Below are positions 35,445 to 44,597 of a DNA stretch of 64,000 bases, one piece after another. The notes under the pieces are model-generated. The model saw nothing but the letters and a program-made list of their open reading frames with translations. It had not been told where the DNA came from and did no database searches. The translations under genes and the position numbers were made by a program. The stretch's first letter is position 1. Each line of letters opens with the position of its first letter. The stretch lies in the NCBI RefSeq assembly GCF_027920545.1, contig NZ_CP115859.1, positions 3,210,001-3,274,000 of the forward strand. Reading direction: 5' to 3'. This DNA is from Chryseobacterium camelliae (GTDB taxonomy: Bacteria > Bacteroidota > Bacteroidia > Flavobacteriales > Weeksellaceae).

Positions 35445-35475
35445 AAAAAGTGGCTCACAACAAAACCACTTTTTA
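35445..35475 (-). terminator. Terminator of the ABC transporter operon
   Basis: AAAAAGTGG and CCACTTTTT pair perfectly around a 12-base loop; the minus strand continues TTTTATTTTATATTT. Confidence 0.8.
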
Positions 35476-35502
35476 AATATTTTAAAGTATTAATTTGGAG
35501 AA

Positions 35503-36348
35503 TTACCAATCCCTCTTTTTCAAAATCCAATACGATCCGAAAATAAAAATAACACACCAAATGATACATGCAATTAAGCTTTCTGTCGGGTAATGGAACT
35601 CATATTTAAAACCTATTGCTTTTGCCATATTCAGCCTTACCATTGGATTGGGAATTAAACTAGACATACTTTCCAAAGGCAGCAGGTGAGATATAAAAAA
35701 GTCATTTTGTAAAACCTCATTTCTTTGAGCGCCCTGCAGTCCTTTCATTTTTGTGAAAACTTCAATACCGGATAAGATACTTTCACCGATCCAGAAAACA
35801 AAAAACGCAAGAAATACAAAAATCGATTTTCTAAGCAAAATAGAAAGAAACATCAGAAAACAGAAAAAAGTGAACAGTTTTAAAAAGTAATTTCCAATAA
35901 AGAAAATTTCTTCAAAAACTTTTGCAGATTCTGTTGTATTTGAATATCGATATCCTAAAAACATGGTAATAGCAAATACAATAATAGTCGAAACAATAGT
36001 AAAAATACTGATCGTCAGTAATTTTGAACCAATAAATTCTTTTCTGCTTAATCCGTCAATCGTATTTTGTTTGAACATTCTGTCACTAAATTCCTGAGAG
36101 ATAGAAAAAACAATGATCAATCCCAAGAAAATTTTCAATAAAGCGACAATCCATGTCGTGAAATTCCAGATTTCAGGGAAATTATAAATTCCCTGTTCTT
36201 TCAAATTAATAGGCTCTCCAAAAAGATCAAAATCAATCAATCCAATGAAAAGGAATACAATGAGAATGGCGAAATATAAAATTGTAAAAACCTTGAATGG
36301 TCTGTAATTCAGGTTTTTGTAATATTCTAGTTTTAATAGTTTTGTCAT
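35503..36348 (-). CDS. ABC-2 type transporter permease
   Basis: A 281-residue integral membrane protein with six hydrophobic helices (about 17-37, 60-83, 105-127, 150-180, 185-200, 255-275) and the ABC-2 pattern SQEFSDRMFKQNTIDGLSRKEFIGSK between helices 2 and 3. It starts 2 bases after the ATPase gene, so the two form one exporter. The substrate is unknown; such pairs move lipids, antibiotics or signals, or respond to antimicrobial peptides. Confidence 0.88.
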   Translation of the reverse strand: MTKLLKLEYYKNLNYRPFKVFTILYFAILIVFLFIGLIDFDLFGEPINLKEQGIYNFPEIWNFTTWIVALLKIFLGLIIVFSISQEFSDRMFKQNTIDGLSRKEFIGSKLLTISIFTIVSTIIVFAITMFLGYRYSNTTESAKVFEEIFFIGNYFLKLFTFFCFLMFLSILLRKSIFVFLAFFVFWIGESILSGIEVFTKMKGLQGAQRNEVLQNDFFISHLLPLESMSSLIPNPMVRLNMAKAIGFKYEFHYPTESLIACIIWCVIFIFGSYWILKKRDW

Positions 36349-36350
36349 GA

Positions 36351-37253
36351 TTAATTTGTGTTTTTTACAAGTTCAAGAAATTGAGATTCTAGCGATAGCT
36401 TTTTCTTTACCAAATGAGATAAGAAAACACCTTTTTCAGCCAGTTTTTGGTTCAGTGTAGAAGCAGAAACGGAAGCATCTTCACGAATATGAGCTTTTAT
36501 GGTATCGCCTTCACTGTCGATAGAACTGAACCAGTGAATTTCTTCCAGGGTCTGAATAAGTGCCGTTTTGTTATCGGCTTTCAGTTCAAAATATCCGTGG
36601 CTGTTCGTCATTTCGTCTACCCTTCCGCAGTAGATGGAGTTTCCTTCCTTTAAAACAATCACATGGCTGCATATTTTTTCAATTTCATCCAAAAGGTGAC
36701 TGGCAATAATAATGGTAATGCCCTGTTTCGCAATATTACTGATGATTTCCCGGATTTGGATAATTCCTTCAGGATCCAGCCCGTTAGTCGGTTCATCTAA
36801 AATTAAAACTTCAGGATTGTTAAGCATTGCCGAAGCAATTGCCAAACGTTGCTTCATCCCTAAGGAAAAAGTCTTAAAGGTATCTTTTTTTCTTTCCAGA
36901 AGACCTACTATACTCAATACTTCATCAATTCTCTGGAATGGAGTCCCTTTAATTTCTGCAACAATCTTCAGGTTGACTTCTGCACTTAGATAAGGATAGA
37001 AATTGGGTTGCTCGATAATGGCTCCGATTTTTTTTAACGTTTCGGAATCTGTTCCTTTTTTACCAAACCAGTACCAATCTCCGCTTGTAGGATTTATGGT
37101 TGAAAGCAACATTCCGAAAGTAGTGGATTTTCCGCTTCCGTTAGGCCCCAGAAGTCCATAAACATTGCCTTTTTCTACATCGAAGGAGATGTTGTTTACA
37201 ACAATTCTTTTGAATTTTTTAGTTAAATTCTTTACTGACAAAATTTTTTCCAT
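36351..37253 (-). CDS. ABC transporter ATP-binding protein
   Basis: A 300-residue ATPase from the ATG at 37253 (MEKILSVKNLTKKF); upstream in-frame codons to 37319 are not expected to be translated. Walker A GLLGPNGSGKST, Q-loop IIEQPNFYP, signature SLGMKQRLAIA, Walker B VLILDEPTNGLDP and switch His in IIASHLLDE are all intact. The C-terminal ~80 residues are a typical extension of the ABC-2 (BcrA/NatA-like) group. Partner of the adjacent permease. Confidence 0.95.
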   Translation of the reverse strand: MEKILSVKNLTKKFKRIVVNNISFDVEKGNVYGLLGPNGSGKSTTFGMLLSTINPTSGDWYWFGKKGTDSETLKKIGAIIEQPNFYPYLSAEVNLKIVAEIKGTPFQRIDEVLSIVGLLERKKDTFKTFSLGMKQRLAIASAMLNNPEVLILDEPTNGLDPEGIIQIREIISNIAKQGITIIIASHLLDEIEKICSHVIVLKEGNSIYCGRVDEMTNSHGYFELKADNKTALIQTLEEIHWFSSIDSEGDTIKAHIREDASVSASTLNQKLAEKGVFLSHLVKKKLSLESQFLELVKNTN

Positions 37254-37342
37254 GTAATTTGTTTTACATAGTAGTAGTGTATATTTTTTACAAAATGTTA
37301 CAGAATTATCATAAATCAATTTACATTTAACCCTAAATATCC

Positions 37343-37350
37343 TAAATTTG
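37343..37350 (+). promoter_or_regulatory. Candidate -7 box for the AAA+ gene
   Basis: TAAATTTG, a perfect TAnnTTTG match, ends 19 bases before the ATG at 37370. No consensus -33 TTG is evident. Confidence 0.4.
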
Positions 37351-37369
37351 ATCGTATTAATCAGTCACT

Positions 37370-38734
37370 ATGAAGTTAATTGAATTAGCAAAAGAATTGA
37401 AAGTTTCGGCAGAAGCGATAAAGCAGTTTATTCAGGATTTTGATCTGGAATTGGGAGTTTGTATCAGTACCAATTTTGAAGTGAAGGAAGACTTTGAGAA
37501 ATTTGCCAGAGAAAATATTGAGTTTTTAAAGCTTTATGAAAAAGATTTGGATAAAAATAAAACATTAGAACAAATTGCTGAAACCATCAAGCAACCAAAA
37601 GATAAAGTAGAGAAAGCAATCAAGGAAACCAATCCGAATATCTTTGATAACGGTCTTTTTAAGTCTTCCATTTCAAGCTATGGGATTGATAATAAATTAG
37701 GCGGGAATTATGAATTTGTTTACAACTATTTCGGACATAAGGTAAGCCTTAAACAGAGAGATTTTATAGGATACCGAGATCTGTTCTTCTATATTTCCGG
37801 TGTTTTGGAACCTTTTTTAAACCCTCAACAAATTAAAGATTGGGGCATCAACAAACCTGCCGGGATTATTTTATACGGTCCTCCCGGAAGCGGAAAGATT
37901 TTTTGGGCTAATAAAATTGCAGAAATCATAGGCTATCACTTCAAAGAGGTGAAAAAGCATTATTTGGGAACCTCTTTTGTGGACGGAAACAAAACCAACT
38001 TTAATGATTTTCTTTTAACCATGATGAAAGAAGATAAGGTGTTGCTTTTCCTGGACGATTTTGATGAAATTATGCTGGAAAGAAATCCGGAAACCAACGT
38101 TGCTTCGTGCAATCTGGAAACCCAGGAAATCATCCTTCATTATATCAGCAAATTTGAGCAGGAAGATCTGCTAATGGTTGGTTCTGCAAATTCCGTATCT
38201 GAAATTGATGAGGAAATTTTAGCACCAGGAAGATTCGATGTGATGGTTCCCGTATTTCCTCCTAACGCAGCTGAACGCTCTGAAATCATTCTCTTTGCGA
38301 TGACAAAAGGCTTGGAAAGTGATTCTTTATTGTATCAGATTCTTAAAAATAATAAAGCGGATAAAGTTCCTTTTTGGCACGAAGTAGCCTCTCAGATGAA
38401 AGCTTTTAGCAATACGATGCTGATTGATTTTACCCAAAGTCTGAAGAAAAGAATAAAAAATCTGTATCAGAGAACAAAGAATGAAAATCTGAAAATCGAT
38501 AAAAACCTATTGAACGGAGCATTGAGAGATGCTGCAGGAAAGCTGACCGAAGAATACCTGGATCAGGTAGCCCGATTTTTGAGTGATGTAATCATTAATA
38601 ATTTTGATCAGTTCCAATATCGTGTTCAAAGTTTAAAAACCGAGCTTGACTCATACAAAGTCGTTGAAGAACCTAGAAGAGCAATCGGTTTTCATCATAA
38701 CGAAGACGAAGAGGAGAAGAATAATCAAGGATAA
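37370..38734 (+). CDS. AAA+ ATPase with IF2_N-like N-terminus
   Basis: A 454-residue soluble protein. Residues 1-50 (MKLIELAKELKVSAEAIKQF...) resemble the IF2_N fold of translation factor IF-2. A linker leads to a classical AAA domain (about 130-340): Walker A GPPGSGKI at 170-177, with Ile177 in place of the Thr/Ser that holds Mg2+; Walker B VLLFLDDFDE (224-233); sensor-1 Asn274 in VGSANS; and APGRFD with Arg288. The best-known relatives are FtsH/Cdc48-type AAA modules, but no protease or TM segment is attached. The C-terminal ~110 residues are helical with an acidic tail. Function unknown; a translation- or ribosome-linked remodelling role is inferred only from IF2_N. It is single-gene. Confidence 0.85.
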   Translation: MKLIELAKELKVSAEAIKQFIQDFDLELGVCISTNFEVKEDFEKFARENIEFLKLYEKDLDKNKTLEQIAETIKQPKDKVEKAIKETNPNIFDNGLFKSSISSYGIDNKLGGNYEFVYNYFGHKVSLKQRDFIGYRDLFFYISGVLEPFLNPQQIKDWGINKPAGIILYGPPGSGKIFWANKIAEIIGYHFKEVKKHYLGTSFVDGNKTNFNDFLLTMMKEDKVLLFLDDFDEIMLERNPETNVASCNLETQEIILHYISKFEQEDLLMVGSANSVSEIDEEILAPGRFDVMVPVFPPNAAERSEIILFAMTKGLESDSLLYQILKNNKADKVPFWHEVASQMKAFSNTMLIDFTQSLKKRIKNLYQRTKNENLKIDKNLLNGALRDAAGKLTEEYLDQVARFLSDVIINNFDQFQYRVQSLKTELDSYKVVEEPRRAIGFHHNEDEEEKNNQG

Positions 38735-38742
38735 TTAATGTG

Positions 38743-38835
38743 AATTCGTTTTGCTTGTGAATGTTGCTTTGCAAGCCAATTGATAATTTTTACAATTAAT
38801 CGATCAGAATAAAAAATTCACAAGCGAAGCGAATT
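38743..38835. repeat. 93-bp inverted repeat / hairpin between AAA+ and FAD genes
   Basis: AATTCGTTTTGCTTGTGAAT (38743-38762) and ATTCACAAGCGAAGCGAATT (38816-38835) are reverse complements at 18 of 20 positions around a 53-base loop. It has no T-run, so it is not a standard terminator. Confidence 0.6.
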
Positions 38836-38864
38836 GACCATTCACCATTCACAAAATATTACTC

Positions 38865-39974
38865 ATGATCAGCGTTTGGGAACTTGAGACCTTTTATAGA
38901 AATCGCGATATCATTATTATTGGTGCCGGTTTTACAGGATTATGGACTGCGATTTCGATCAAAGAAAAATACCCTGAAAAATCAGTTCTGATTATTGAAC
39001 GAAATTCAGTTCCGTTGGGAGCTTCGACGAGAAATGCCGGTTTTGCATGCTTCGGAAGTTTAACGGAAGTTATTGCCGACTCTGAGAAAATGGGTTGGGA
39101 AAAAACACTGGATTTGGTAAAGATGAGGTTTGAGGGGTTACAGAAAATTCAGACCTACTTTACAAATAATAATGATATTGATTTTGAATTAAGTGGAGGT
39201 TTTGAAATTCTGAACACCACTGAACCCTTACAAAGAATTGATGAGGTTAATGAAAAGCTGAAATCCATTACAGGAATAGAAAAAACATATTTTCTGAATC
39301 AAAATAAAATTAAAGAATTCGGACTCGGAAAGTCTGAATATTTAATTGAAAATCCGTGTGAAGGAAGTCTGCATTCAGGAAAACTGTTGCAGAAATTAGT
39401 AGAAAAATGTCATAAACTCAACATCGAATTTCTTTTTGGAACTGAAGTTGAGAATATTGTTGAACACGAAAACGAAATTGAAGTTAAGCTTTCTCAAAAT
39501 CTTTCAATTACATCAAATCAATTGATCCACTGTACCAATGCTTTTGCTTCCCAATTTTTAAAAGAAGAAGAAATTATTCCTGCTCGCGGACAGATTATCC
39601 TAACTGAACCTATTGAAAATTTAAAATTAAAAGGTACTTTCCACTATGATGAAGGATTTTATTATTTCAGGAATCTCGGAGACCGGATTTTATTAGGCGG
39701 AGGAAGGAATCAGGATTTTACAACAGAAGAAACAACTGTTTTTGAGACAACGACATTCCTGCAAAATCATCTGGAAAACTTTTTAAAAGAAGTGATTTTA
39801 CCCCATCAAAACGTTGAAATAGCTATGCGATGGTCGGGAATTATGGCGATGGGTTCAGAAAAAACACCCATTGTAAAACAAATTTCTGAAAGACAGTTTT
39901 GTGCGGTAAGGCTTTCCGGAATGGGAGTGGCTTTGGCTCCGAAAATTGGTGAGATTATGGCGGAAATGATTTAA
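38865..39974 (+). CDS. FAD-dependent amine/amino-acid oxidoreductase (DAO family)
   Basis: A 369-residue protein with an N-terminal FAD-binding Rossmann fold, IIIIGAGFTGLWTAISIKEK (about residues 15-34) and the second stretch SVLIIERNSVPLGASTRNAGFA. Near the C-terminus, MRWSGIMAMGSEKTPIV and LSGMGVALAPKIGEIMAE close the FAD site. Related to glycine oxidase, sarcosine oxidase and DadA; the exact substrate cannot be assigned. No neighbour suggests a pathway. Confidence 0.88.
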   Translation: MISVWELETFYRNRDIIIIGAGFTGLWTAISIKEKYPEKSVLIIERNSVPLGASTRNAGFACFGSLTEVIADSEKMGWEKTLDLVKMRFEGLQKIQTYFTNNNDIDFELSGGFEILNTTEPLQRIDEVNEKLKSITGIEKTYFLNQNKIKEFGLGKSEYLIENPCEGSLHSGKLLQKLVEKCHKLNIEFLFGTEVENIVEHENEIEVKLSQNLSITSNQLIHCTNAFASQFLKEEEIIPARGQIILTEPIENLKLKGTFHYDEGFYYFRNLGDRILLGGGRNQDFTTEETTVFETTTFLQNHLENFLKEVILPHQNVEIAMRWSGIMAMGSEKTPIVKQISERQFCAVRLSGMGVALAPKIGEIMAEMI

Positions 39975-40012
39975 AATGAAGAAAATATTAATCTCAAAAA
40001 AGATAATTTCAT

Positions 40013-40294
40013 TTAGCACTTTTTCCAACAATTAAAAATATCGTTGATCAATTGTTCAGAATCAAATTCATAATGAAAAAGACCATATCTAACAACCAAT
40101 TCATATTCTAAAATTCCTTTTATTTTTTTTAAATCGATACCTTTTTCAAGCTGTGTAAGTATTTTTTCAGATAACAAATGGTATTCATTTTGATTTGCTC
40201 CTTTAAATAAATCCATTGAATGAAATAATTTATTTAAACGGGATAAAGATGAATTCCGCTGATTAATGATATTGCTGATATCGTTTTGATCCAT
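40013..40294 (-). CDS. Small hypothetical protein
   Basis: A 93-residue soluble, helix-rich protein with no signal or TM segment and a C-terminal CWKKC. No family recognised. It lies on the minus strand between two rightward genes. The start overlaps no other gene. Its regular composition supports coding. Confidence 0.55.
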   Translation of the reverse strand: MDQNDISNIINQRNSSLSRLNKLFHSMDLFKGANQNEYHLLSEKILTQLEKGIDLKKIKGILEYELVVRYGLFHYEFDSEQLINDIFNCWKKC

Positions 40295-40375
40295 TCAATT
40301 ACAATTTTACTGAAGTAAATATACCTGAAAAATATTACTCATTGCAACACTCTTCCTTACTCATAATTTTATCCG

Positions 40376-40383
40376 TATTTTTG
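40376..40383 (+). promoter_or_regulatory. Candidate -7 box for prfB
   Basis: TATTTTTG, a perfect TAnnTTTG match, ends 16 bases before the GTG start at 40400. Confidence 0.4.
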
Positions 40384-40399
40384 CCAAAAATAAAAAATC

Positions 40400-41512
40400 G
40401 TGATCAACAACGACCAGATAAAAGAAATTCAATCAAGAATTGAGGACTTGCATAAATATCTTCAAATCGATAAAAAGAAGATAGAAATTGCCAATGATGA
40501 TGAGAGAACTGCCGCACCGGAATTTTGGGATAATCCTAAAACGGCTGAAGCATTTTTAAAGCAGCTTCGTTCCAAGAAAAAATGGGTGGAAGCGTATGAT
40601 GAGATCAATACTCAGTTTGAAGATCTACAGGTTTTAATGGATTTTGCCAAAGAAGATCCGGATTCTGAAAAAGAACTGGACGAAGCTTTTCCGTTATTGG
40701 TTGAAAAAATCGAAGATCTTGAGTTTAAAAATATGCTTTCCAATGAAGGAGATGAGCTTTCTGCAGTACTACAGATTACAGCAGGAGCGGGAGGAACGGA
40801 AAGTTGTGACTGGGCATCGATGCTGATGAGAATGTACACGATGTGGGCGGAGAAACAAGGCTACAAAATCCGTGAACTGAATTTTCAGGAAGGCGATGTT
40901 GCCGGAGTAAAGACCGTAACACTGGAAATTGAAGGAGAATTTGCTTTCGGTTACCTTAGAGGAGAAAACGGAGTTCACAGATTGGTAAGGATTTCGCCTT
41001 TCGATTCTAATGCAAAACGCCATACCAGTTTTGTTTCCGTCTATGTTTATCCTTTGGTGGATGATACTATTGAAATCAATATCAATCCAGCGGATATTTC
41101 ATTTGAAACGATGAGGTCTTCCGGAGCAGGAGGTCAGAACGTAAACAAGGTAGAAACAGCCGTTCGTCTTCGTCACGCACCTACAGGAATTATCATTGAA
41201 AACTCAGAATCCCGTTCGCAGCTTCAGAATAAAGAAAAGGCAATGCAGTTGCTTCGTTCAAGACTATACGAAATAGAATTGGAAGAGCGTATGAAAGCCC
41301 GTAACGAAATTGAAGCCAACAAAATGAAGATCGAATGGGGAAGCCAGATCAGAAACTACGTGATGCATCCTTATAAATTGGTAAAAGATGTACGTTCCGG
41401 ATATGAAACTTCGGATGTTGATTCTGTAATGAACGGAAATCTTACGCCATTCCTGAAAGCGTTTCTGATGGCAGACGGAACTGCAGTTTCGGAGGATGAT
41501 CTGGACTTATAA
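40400..41512 (+). CDS. prfB: Peptide chain release factor 2
   Basis: A 370-residue release factor. The stop-codon recognition motif is SPF (in [12 protein letters not shown]), which marks RF2 (UGA/UAA), and the catalytic GGQ is in [13 protein letters not shown]. The start is GTG at 40400. The reading frame is open throughout: where many bacteria have CTT TGA C for autoregulatory +1 frameshifting (after GYL in E. coli), this gene reads TAT CTT CAA ATC GAT (YLQID), so programmed frameshifting is absent. Confidence 0.97.
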   Translation: MINNDQIKEIQSRIEDLHKYLQIDKKKIEIANDDERTAAPEFWDNPKTAEAFLKQLRSKKKWVEAYDEINTQFEDLQVLMDFAKEDPDSEKELDEAFPLLVEKIEDLEFKNMLSNEGDELSAVLQITAGAGGTESCDWASMLMRMYTMWAEKQGYKIRELNFQEGDVAGVKTVTLEIEGEFAFGYLRGENGVHRLVRISPFDSNAKRHTSFVSVYVYPLVDDTIEININPADISFETMRSSGAGGQNVNKVETAVRLRHAPTGIIIENSESRSQLQNKEKAMQLLRSRLYEIELEERMKARNEIEANKMKIEWGSQIRNYVMHPYKLVKDVRSGYETSDVDSVMNGNLTPFLKAFLMADGTAVSEDDLDL

Positions 41513-41598
41513 AAATCATGTCTGAATTTTCGTTAAAATATGCTAATATATTTTCTTTTGAATTTTATTAAGCTTATTTTTGTTTCACATCAATAGTT

Positions 41599-42306
41599 AT
41601 GGAAGATTTCAATAGTTGGAAGGATTTATTAAACCCGGAGTTTTATATAAATAATGGGGGATTTTGGCTTATTTTATTTATTGTTTTTGCAGAAACGGGG
41701 TTATTTATAGGTTTTTTCCTTCCCGGAGATTCTCTTCTTTTCGTATCGGGAATTTATGCGGTAAAAATTATTTCGGAAACCTTTGGTTCTACAGGAAGTG
41801 ATTTCTTAGATACAACTATTTTAGCTTCGGCAGTTGCTCTTGCAGCCATTATTGGAAACGAGATAGGATATTATTTCGGACGTAAAACAGGTCCCGCTTT
41901 ATATAAGAAGCAAGATACCATGTTGTTCAAGAAAAAACATTTATATCAGGCTCATGAGTTTTTCGAAAAAAACGGAGCTTTAGCGATCATTATGGCTAGA
42001 TTTTTACCTGTAGTGAGAACTTTTACTCCTATTATTGCAGGAATTGTGAAAATGGATAAAAAAGAATTCCTGAGAGACAACATCATTGGAGCCGTTTTAT
42101 GGTCTTTCCTGTTAATTTTTGCGGGACATTATCTGGATAAATTATTCATGGATCAGTTTGGAATTGATCTTAAAAAGAAACTGGAGCTTATCATTATTGT
42201 TATTGTTTTAATAACAACAGTACCGGTTATTGTTAAATTTTTATTCGGGAAAAAAGAAGATTTTTCGAAATATGAAAATCATGATTTTGACGAAGATATT
42301 AAATAG
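41599..42306 (+). CDS. DedA/SNARE-associated (VTT) family membrane protein
   Basis: A 235-residue inner-membrane protein of the DedA family, thought to move or scramble polyprenyl phosphates and phospholipids. Typical motifs: ETGLFIGFFLPGDSLLFVSG (helix 1-2), NEIGYYFGRKTGPALY, and ARFLPVVRTFTPIIAGIVKM with the conserved Arg residues. Length is normal. It is followed by a strong terminator. Confidence 0.93.
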   Translation: MEDFNSWKDLLNPEFYINNGGFWLILFIVFAETGLFIGFFLPGDSLLFVSGIYAVKIISETFGSTGSDFLDTTILASAVALAAIIGNEIGYYFGRKTGPALYKKQDTMLFKKKHLYQAHEFFEKNGALAIIMARFLPVVRTFTPIIAGIVKMDKKEFLRDNIIGAVLWSFLLIFAGHYLDKLFMDQFGIDLKKKLELIIIVIVLITTVPVIVKFLFGKKEDFSKYENHDFDEDIK

Positions 42307-42326
42307 AATTTAATGTATATATAATG

Positions 42327-42358
42327 ATAACCCGCTTTTCTAAGCGGGTTATTTTTTT
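42327..42358 (+). terminator. Terminator of the DedA gene
   Basis: ATAACCCGCTT and AAGCGGGTTAT pair perfectly around a short loop, followed by TTTTTTT. Confidence 0.9.
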
Positions 42359-42384
42359 GTGACATATTATCCTAATCGGAGCAA

Positions 42385-42665
42385 TGTCATTCTGAAAGCA
42401 GAGAAGCGGATTGAAGAATCTATAATTAATAAAACCTTAGTTAAGAGTTATGAGACTTTTTAAATTTTTATTAAACCATTAAGATTGATTAAGCTGTTAA
42501 GTTTATTAAGAAGAAAATCAAAGATTTTTATAAGTGAAATGTCATAGAGTGACCCCCAACTTAATATTCTAAAAATCTTAAAGTACCTTAATGGTAAAAT
42601 TCATTTACAATGAAATGTAATTTAACTAAGCTTCAAAATAGATTCTTCTATTCGTCAGAATGGCA
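42385..42665. repeat. REP-like inverted pair enclosing MITE-like element B
   Basis: TGTCATTCTGA plus GAAGAATCTATA on the left matches, in reverse, TAGATTCTTC...TCAGAATGGCA on the right, the same family as 23661-23736. Here the arms are pushed about 200 bases apart by sequence that includes element B (42475-42595). The 42307-42676 gap holds only these repeats and the DedA terminator. Confidence 0.65.
42475..42595. repeat. MITE-like intergenic element B, copy 2
   Basis: 121 bases bounded by ACCATTAAG and CTTAATGGT, the same ends and nearly the same length as 26341-26461. No ORF. Confidence 0.6.
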
Positions 42666-42676
42666 AATACAACAAG

Positions 42677-43537
42677 CTATTTTCTAATCCACTCCAAAAT
42701 ATTGGGATAGATAATGCTGTCTCTTTTCTTTTTGCTGAAAAATCTTGGAGCATGACCGGTATTCTTCATAAAAACGAGTTTATGAGGAATGTTTTTGGCT
42801 GTAAGAACAGAATCTAATGCTAAACCCTGTTGCTGATTCACTAAAAAATCTTTATTCCCCTGAAATAATAAAGTCGGAACATGAGAAACATGGGCAATGG
42901 GGCTCGCTTTTTCAAAATCTTCAGATAAATTTTTGCGATTGAATTTTGTGCCTACTACTTTTTGTAGGGTATTAGAAGTGTATTTTGAATAAAAAGAGTG
43001 TAAATATTCGGAAGAATAAAAATCTGTAGGACCGCTTAAAGAAATGATTTTTTTAATCTTATCAGGATTTTGATACCCATAAAGCAAGGCCAAATGTCCG
43101 CCTGCACTTTCTCCTAAAAGAATATAATTATCCGGTTTTAAATCTGCTTTATGAGCCAAGGAATTGAACTTCTCTATAACAGCACTTATATCTTCCAGCT
43201 GATCTTTGTAGGTGATTTTTTTTGAAACCAGACGATAATTCATGTTGATGCTCGGAATATTATTTTTAAAAAGCATTTTCTGAATCTGGATCATGTGTTC
43301 TTTTCTTCCGTATTTCCAGGCACCACCATGTACGATTAGAACAACAGGACTGTCTTCAGAATAATTTTCGGGCAGAAAAACGTCCATTTTCTGTTTTTTA
43401 TCTTCACCGTATTTTAAGTTGTAAATTTTCTGACTGTTATTGCCCACCCAAACCCGGAATTTGGTATTGCATGAGTTTAAAACAAACGTAATGCATCCTA
43501 ATACAAAAAAATGATATCTTAGAATGAGCTTTTTCAT
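42677..43537 (-). CDS. Alpha/beta hydrolase lipoprotein (carboxylesterase-like)
   Basis: A 286-residue lipoprotein from the ATG at 43537; the upstream frame to 43627 is not likely translated. Signal MKKLILRYHFFVLGCITFVL with lipobox NSC. The alpha/beta hydrolase shows HGGAWKYG (oxyanion hole), nucleophile elbow GESAGGH, an acid region QGNKDFLV and His in TGHAPRF. This matches the BD-FAE/esterase group. Substrate unknown; located on the periplasmic or outer side. It is transcribed alone, divergent from the DUF808 gene. Confidence 0.88.
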   Translation of the reverse strand: MKKLILRYHFFVLGCITFVLNSCNTKFRVWVGNNSQKIYNLKYGEDKKQKMDVFLPENYSEDSPVVLIVHGGAWKYGRKEHMIQIQKMLFKNNIPSINMNYRLVSKKITYKDQLEDISAVIEKFNSLAHKADLKPDNYILLGESAGGHLALLYGYQNPDKIKKIISLSGPTDFYSSEYLHSFYSKYTSNTLQKVVGTKFNRKNLSEDFEKASPIAHVSHVPTLLFQGNKDFLVNQQQGLALDSVLTAKNIPHKLVFMKNTGHAPRFFSKKKRDSIIYPNILEWIRK

Positions 43538-43637
43538 ACAATAAATGTACAGAAAATCAATAGGACAGGCAATATGACTTTTTATCAGAAATAATTGTTT
43601 TTTAATTTTCACCCTCTTAAAAACCAAATTAAATAAT

Positions 43638-43645
43638 TATTTTTG
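43638..43645 (+). promoter_or_regulatory. Candidate -7 box for the DUF808 gene
   Basis: TATTTTTG, a perfect TAnnTTTG match, about 35 bases before the ATG at 43681. Confidence 0.35.
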
Positions 43646-43680
43646 CTCTTTAAAAATTATTAAAAAAATATTAAAATTTT

Positions 43681-44580
43681 ATGGCATCTGGTTTTTTTGC
43701 GATCTTAGATGATATCGCGGCTTTGATGGATGATGTAGCGGTTACAAGTAAGGTGGCAACTCAAAAAACAGCGGGGATCTTAGGAGATGATTTAGCTGTA
43801 AATGCTGAAAAAGCTACAGGTTTCCTTTCTTCAAGAGAATTACCTGTGTTATGGGCAATCACCAAAGGTTCATTCATCAACAAGCTGATCATTCTACCTG
43901 TTGTATTTTTTCTCAACTGGCTATATGCTCCGGCAATTAATTATGTATTGATTTTGGGAGGATTATATCTGGCTTTTGAAGGGGTTGAGAAAATTATAGA
44001 ATTTCTTTTTCACAGAGAGAAAGAAGGTCATGAAGTTATTGAAGAAATTATAGAGGATGAAAAAAGTGACGAAGAAATAGAAAAGTCAAAGGTGAAATCT
44101 GCAATTACAACGGATTTTATTTTATCGATCGAAATTGTGATCATTGCTTTAGGAACGGTTTTAGAAGAAAATCATCCTTTCATTACACAAATTCTGGTGA
44201 CGAGTCTGGTGGCATTTATTGCAACGGTAGGAGTGTACGGAATTGTTGCTTTAATCGTAAGAATGGATGATGCAGGATTTAAATTGATCAAAAAAAGTAA
44301 TGATAAAGGTTTCTTCGGAAAGCTGGGGCATTTATTAGTGAAAGCTTTGCCTATTGTTATTAAAGCTTTAGGAGTAATCGGTACCATTGCTTTGATCATG
44401 GTTGCAGGAGGTATTTTTGCTCATAGAGTGGAATTTCTTCACCATTTTTTAGAATCTTGGTCTTCAAATGGAGTTCTTAATGTTGTAAAAGAATTTATTT
44501 TGGGACTTGCAGGAGGATTAATTGGTGTTGCCATTTTCATGACGGGGAAAGGTGCTGTTTCTTTGGTTAAGCGAAAATAG
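43681..44580 (+). CDS. DUF808 family membrane protein (YedI-like)
   Basis: A 299-residue inner-membrane protein. The start MASGFFAILDDIAALMDDVA is diagnostic for DUF808. Hydrophobic helices lie at about 65-100, 150-165, 172-195, 228-250 and 275-297, with a highly charged loop between about 112 and 140. Function is unknown; the family is widespread. Followed directly by a strong terminator. Confidence 0.92.
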   Translation: MASGFFAILDDIAALMDDVAVTSKVATQKTAGILGDDLAVNAEKATGFLSSRELPVLWAITKGSFINKLIILPVVFFLNWLYAPAINYVLILGGLYLAFEGVEKIIEFLFHREKEGHEVIEEIIEDEKSDEEIEKSKVKSAITTDFILSIEIVIIALGTVLEENHPFITQILVTSLVAFIATVGVYGIVALIVRMDDAGFKLIKKSNDKGFFGKLGHLLVKALPIVIKALGVIGTIALIMVAGGIFAHRVEFLHHFLESWSSNGVLNVVKEFILGLAGGLIGVAIFMTGKGAVSLVKRK

Positions 44581-44597
44581 AAACTTGATAAATAATA

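Noticed and set aside
40400..40500. Programmed +1 frameshift site in prfB
   Set aside because: No in-frame TGA; the expected site reads CTT CAA, and the frame is open from GTG.
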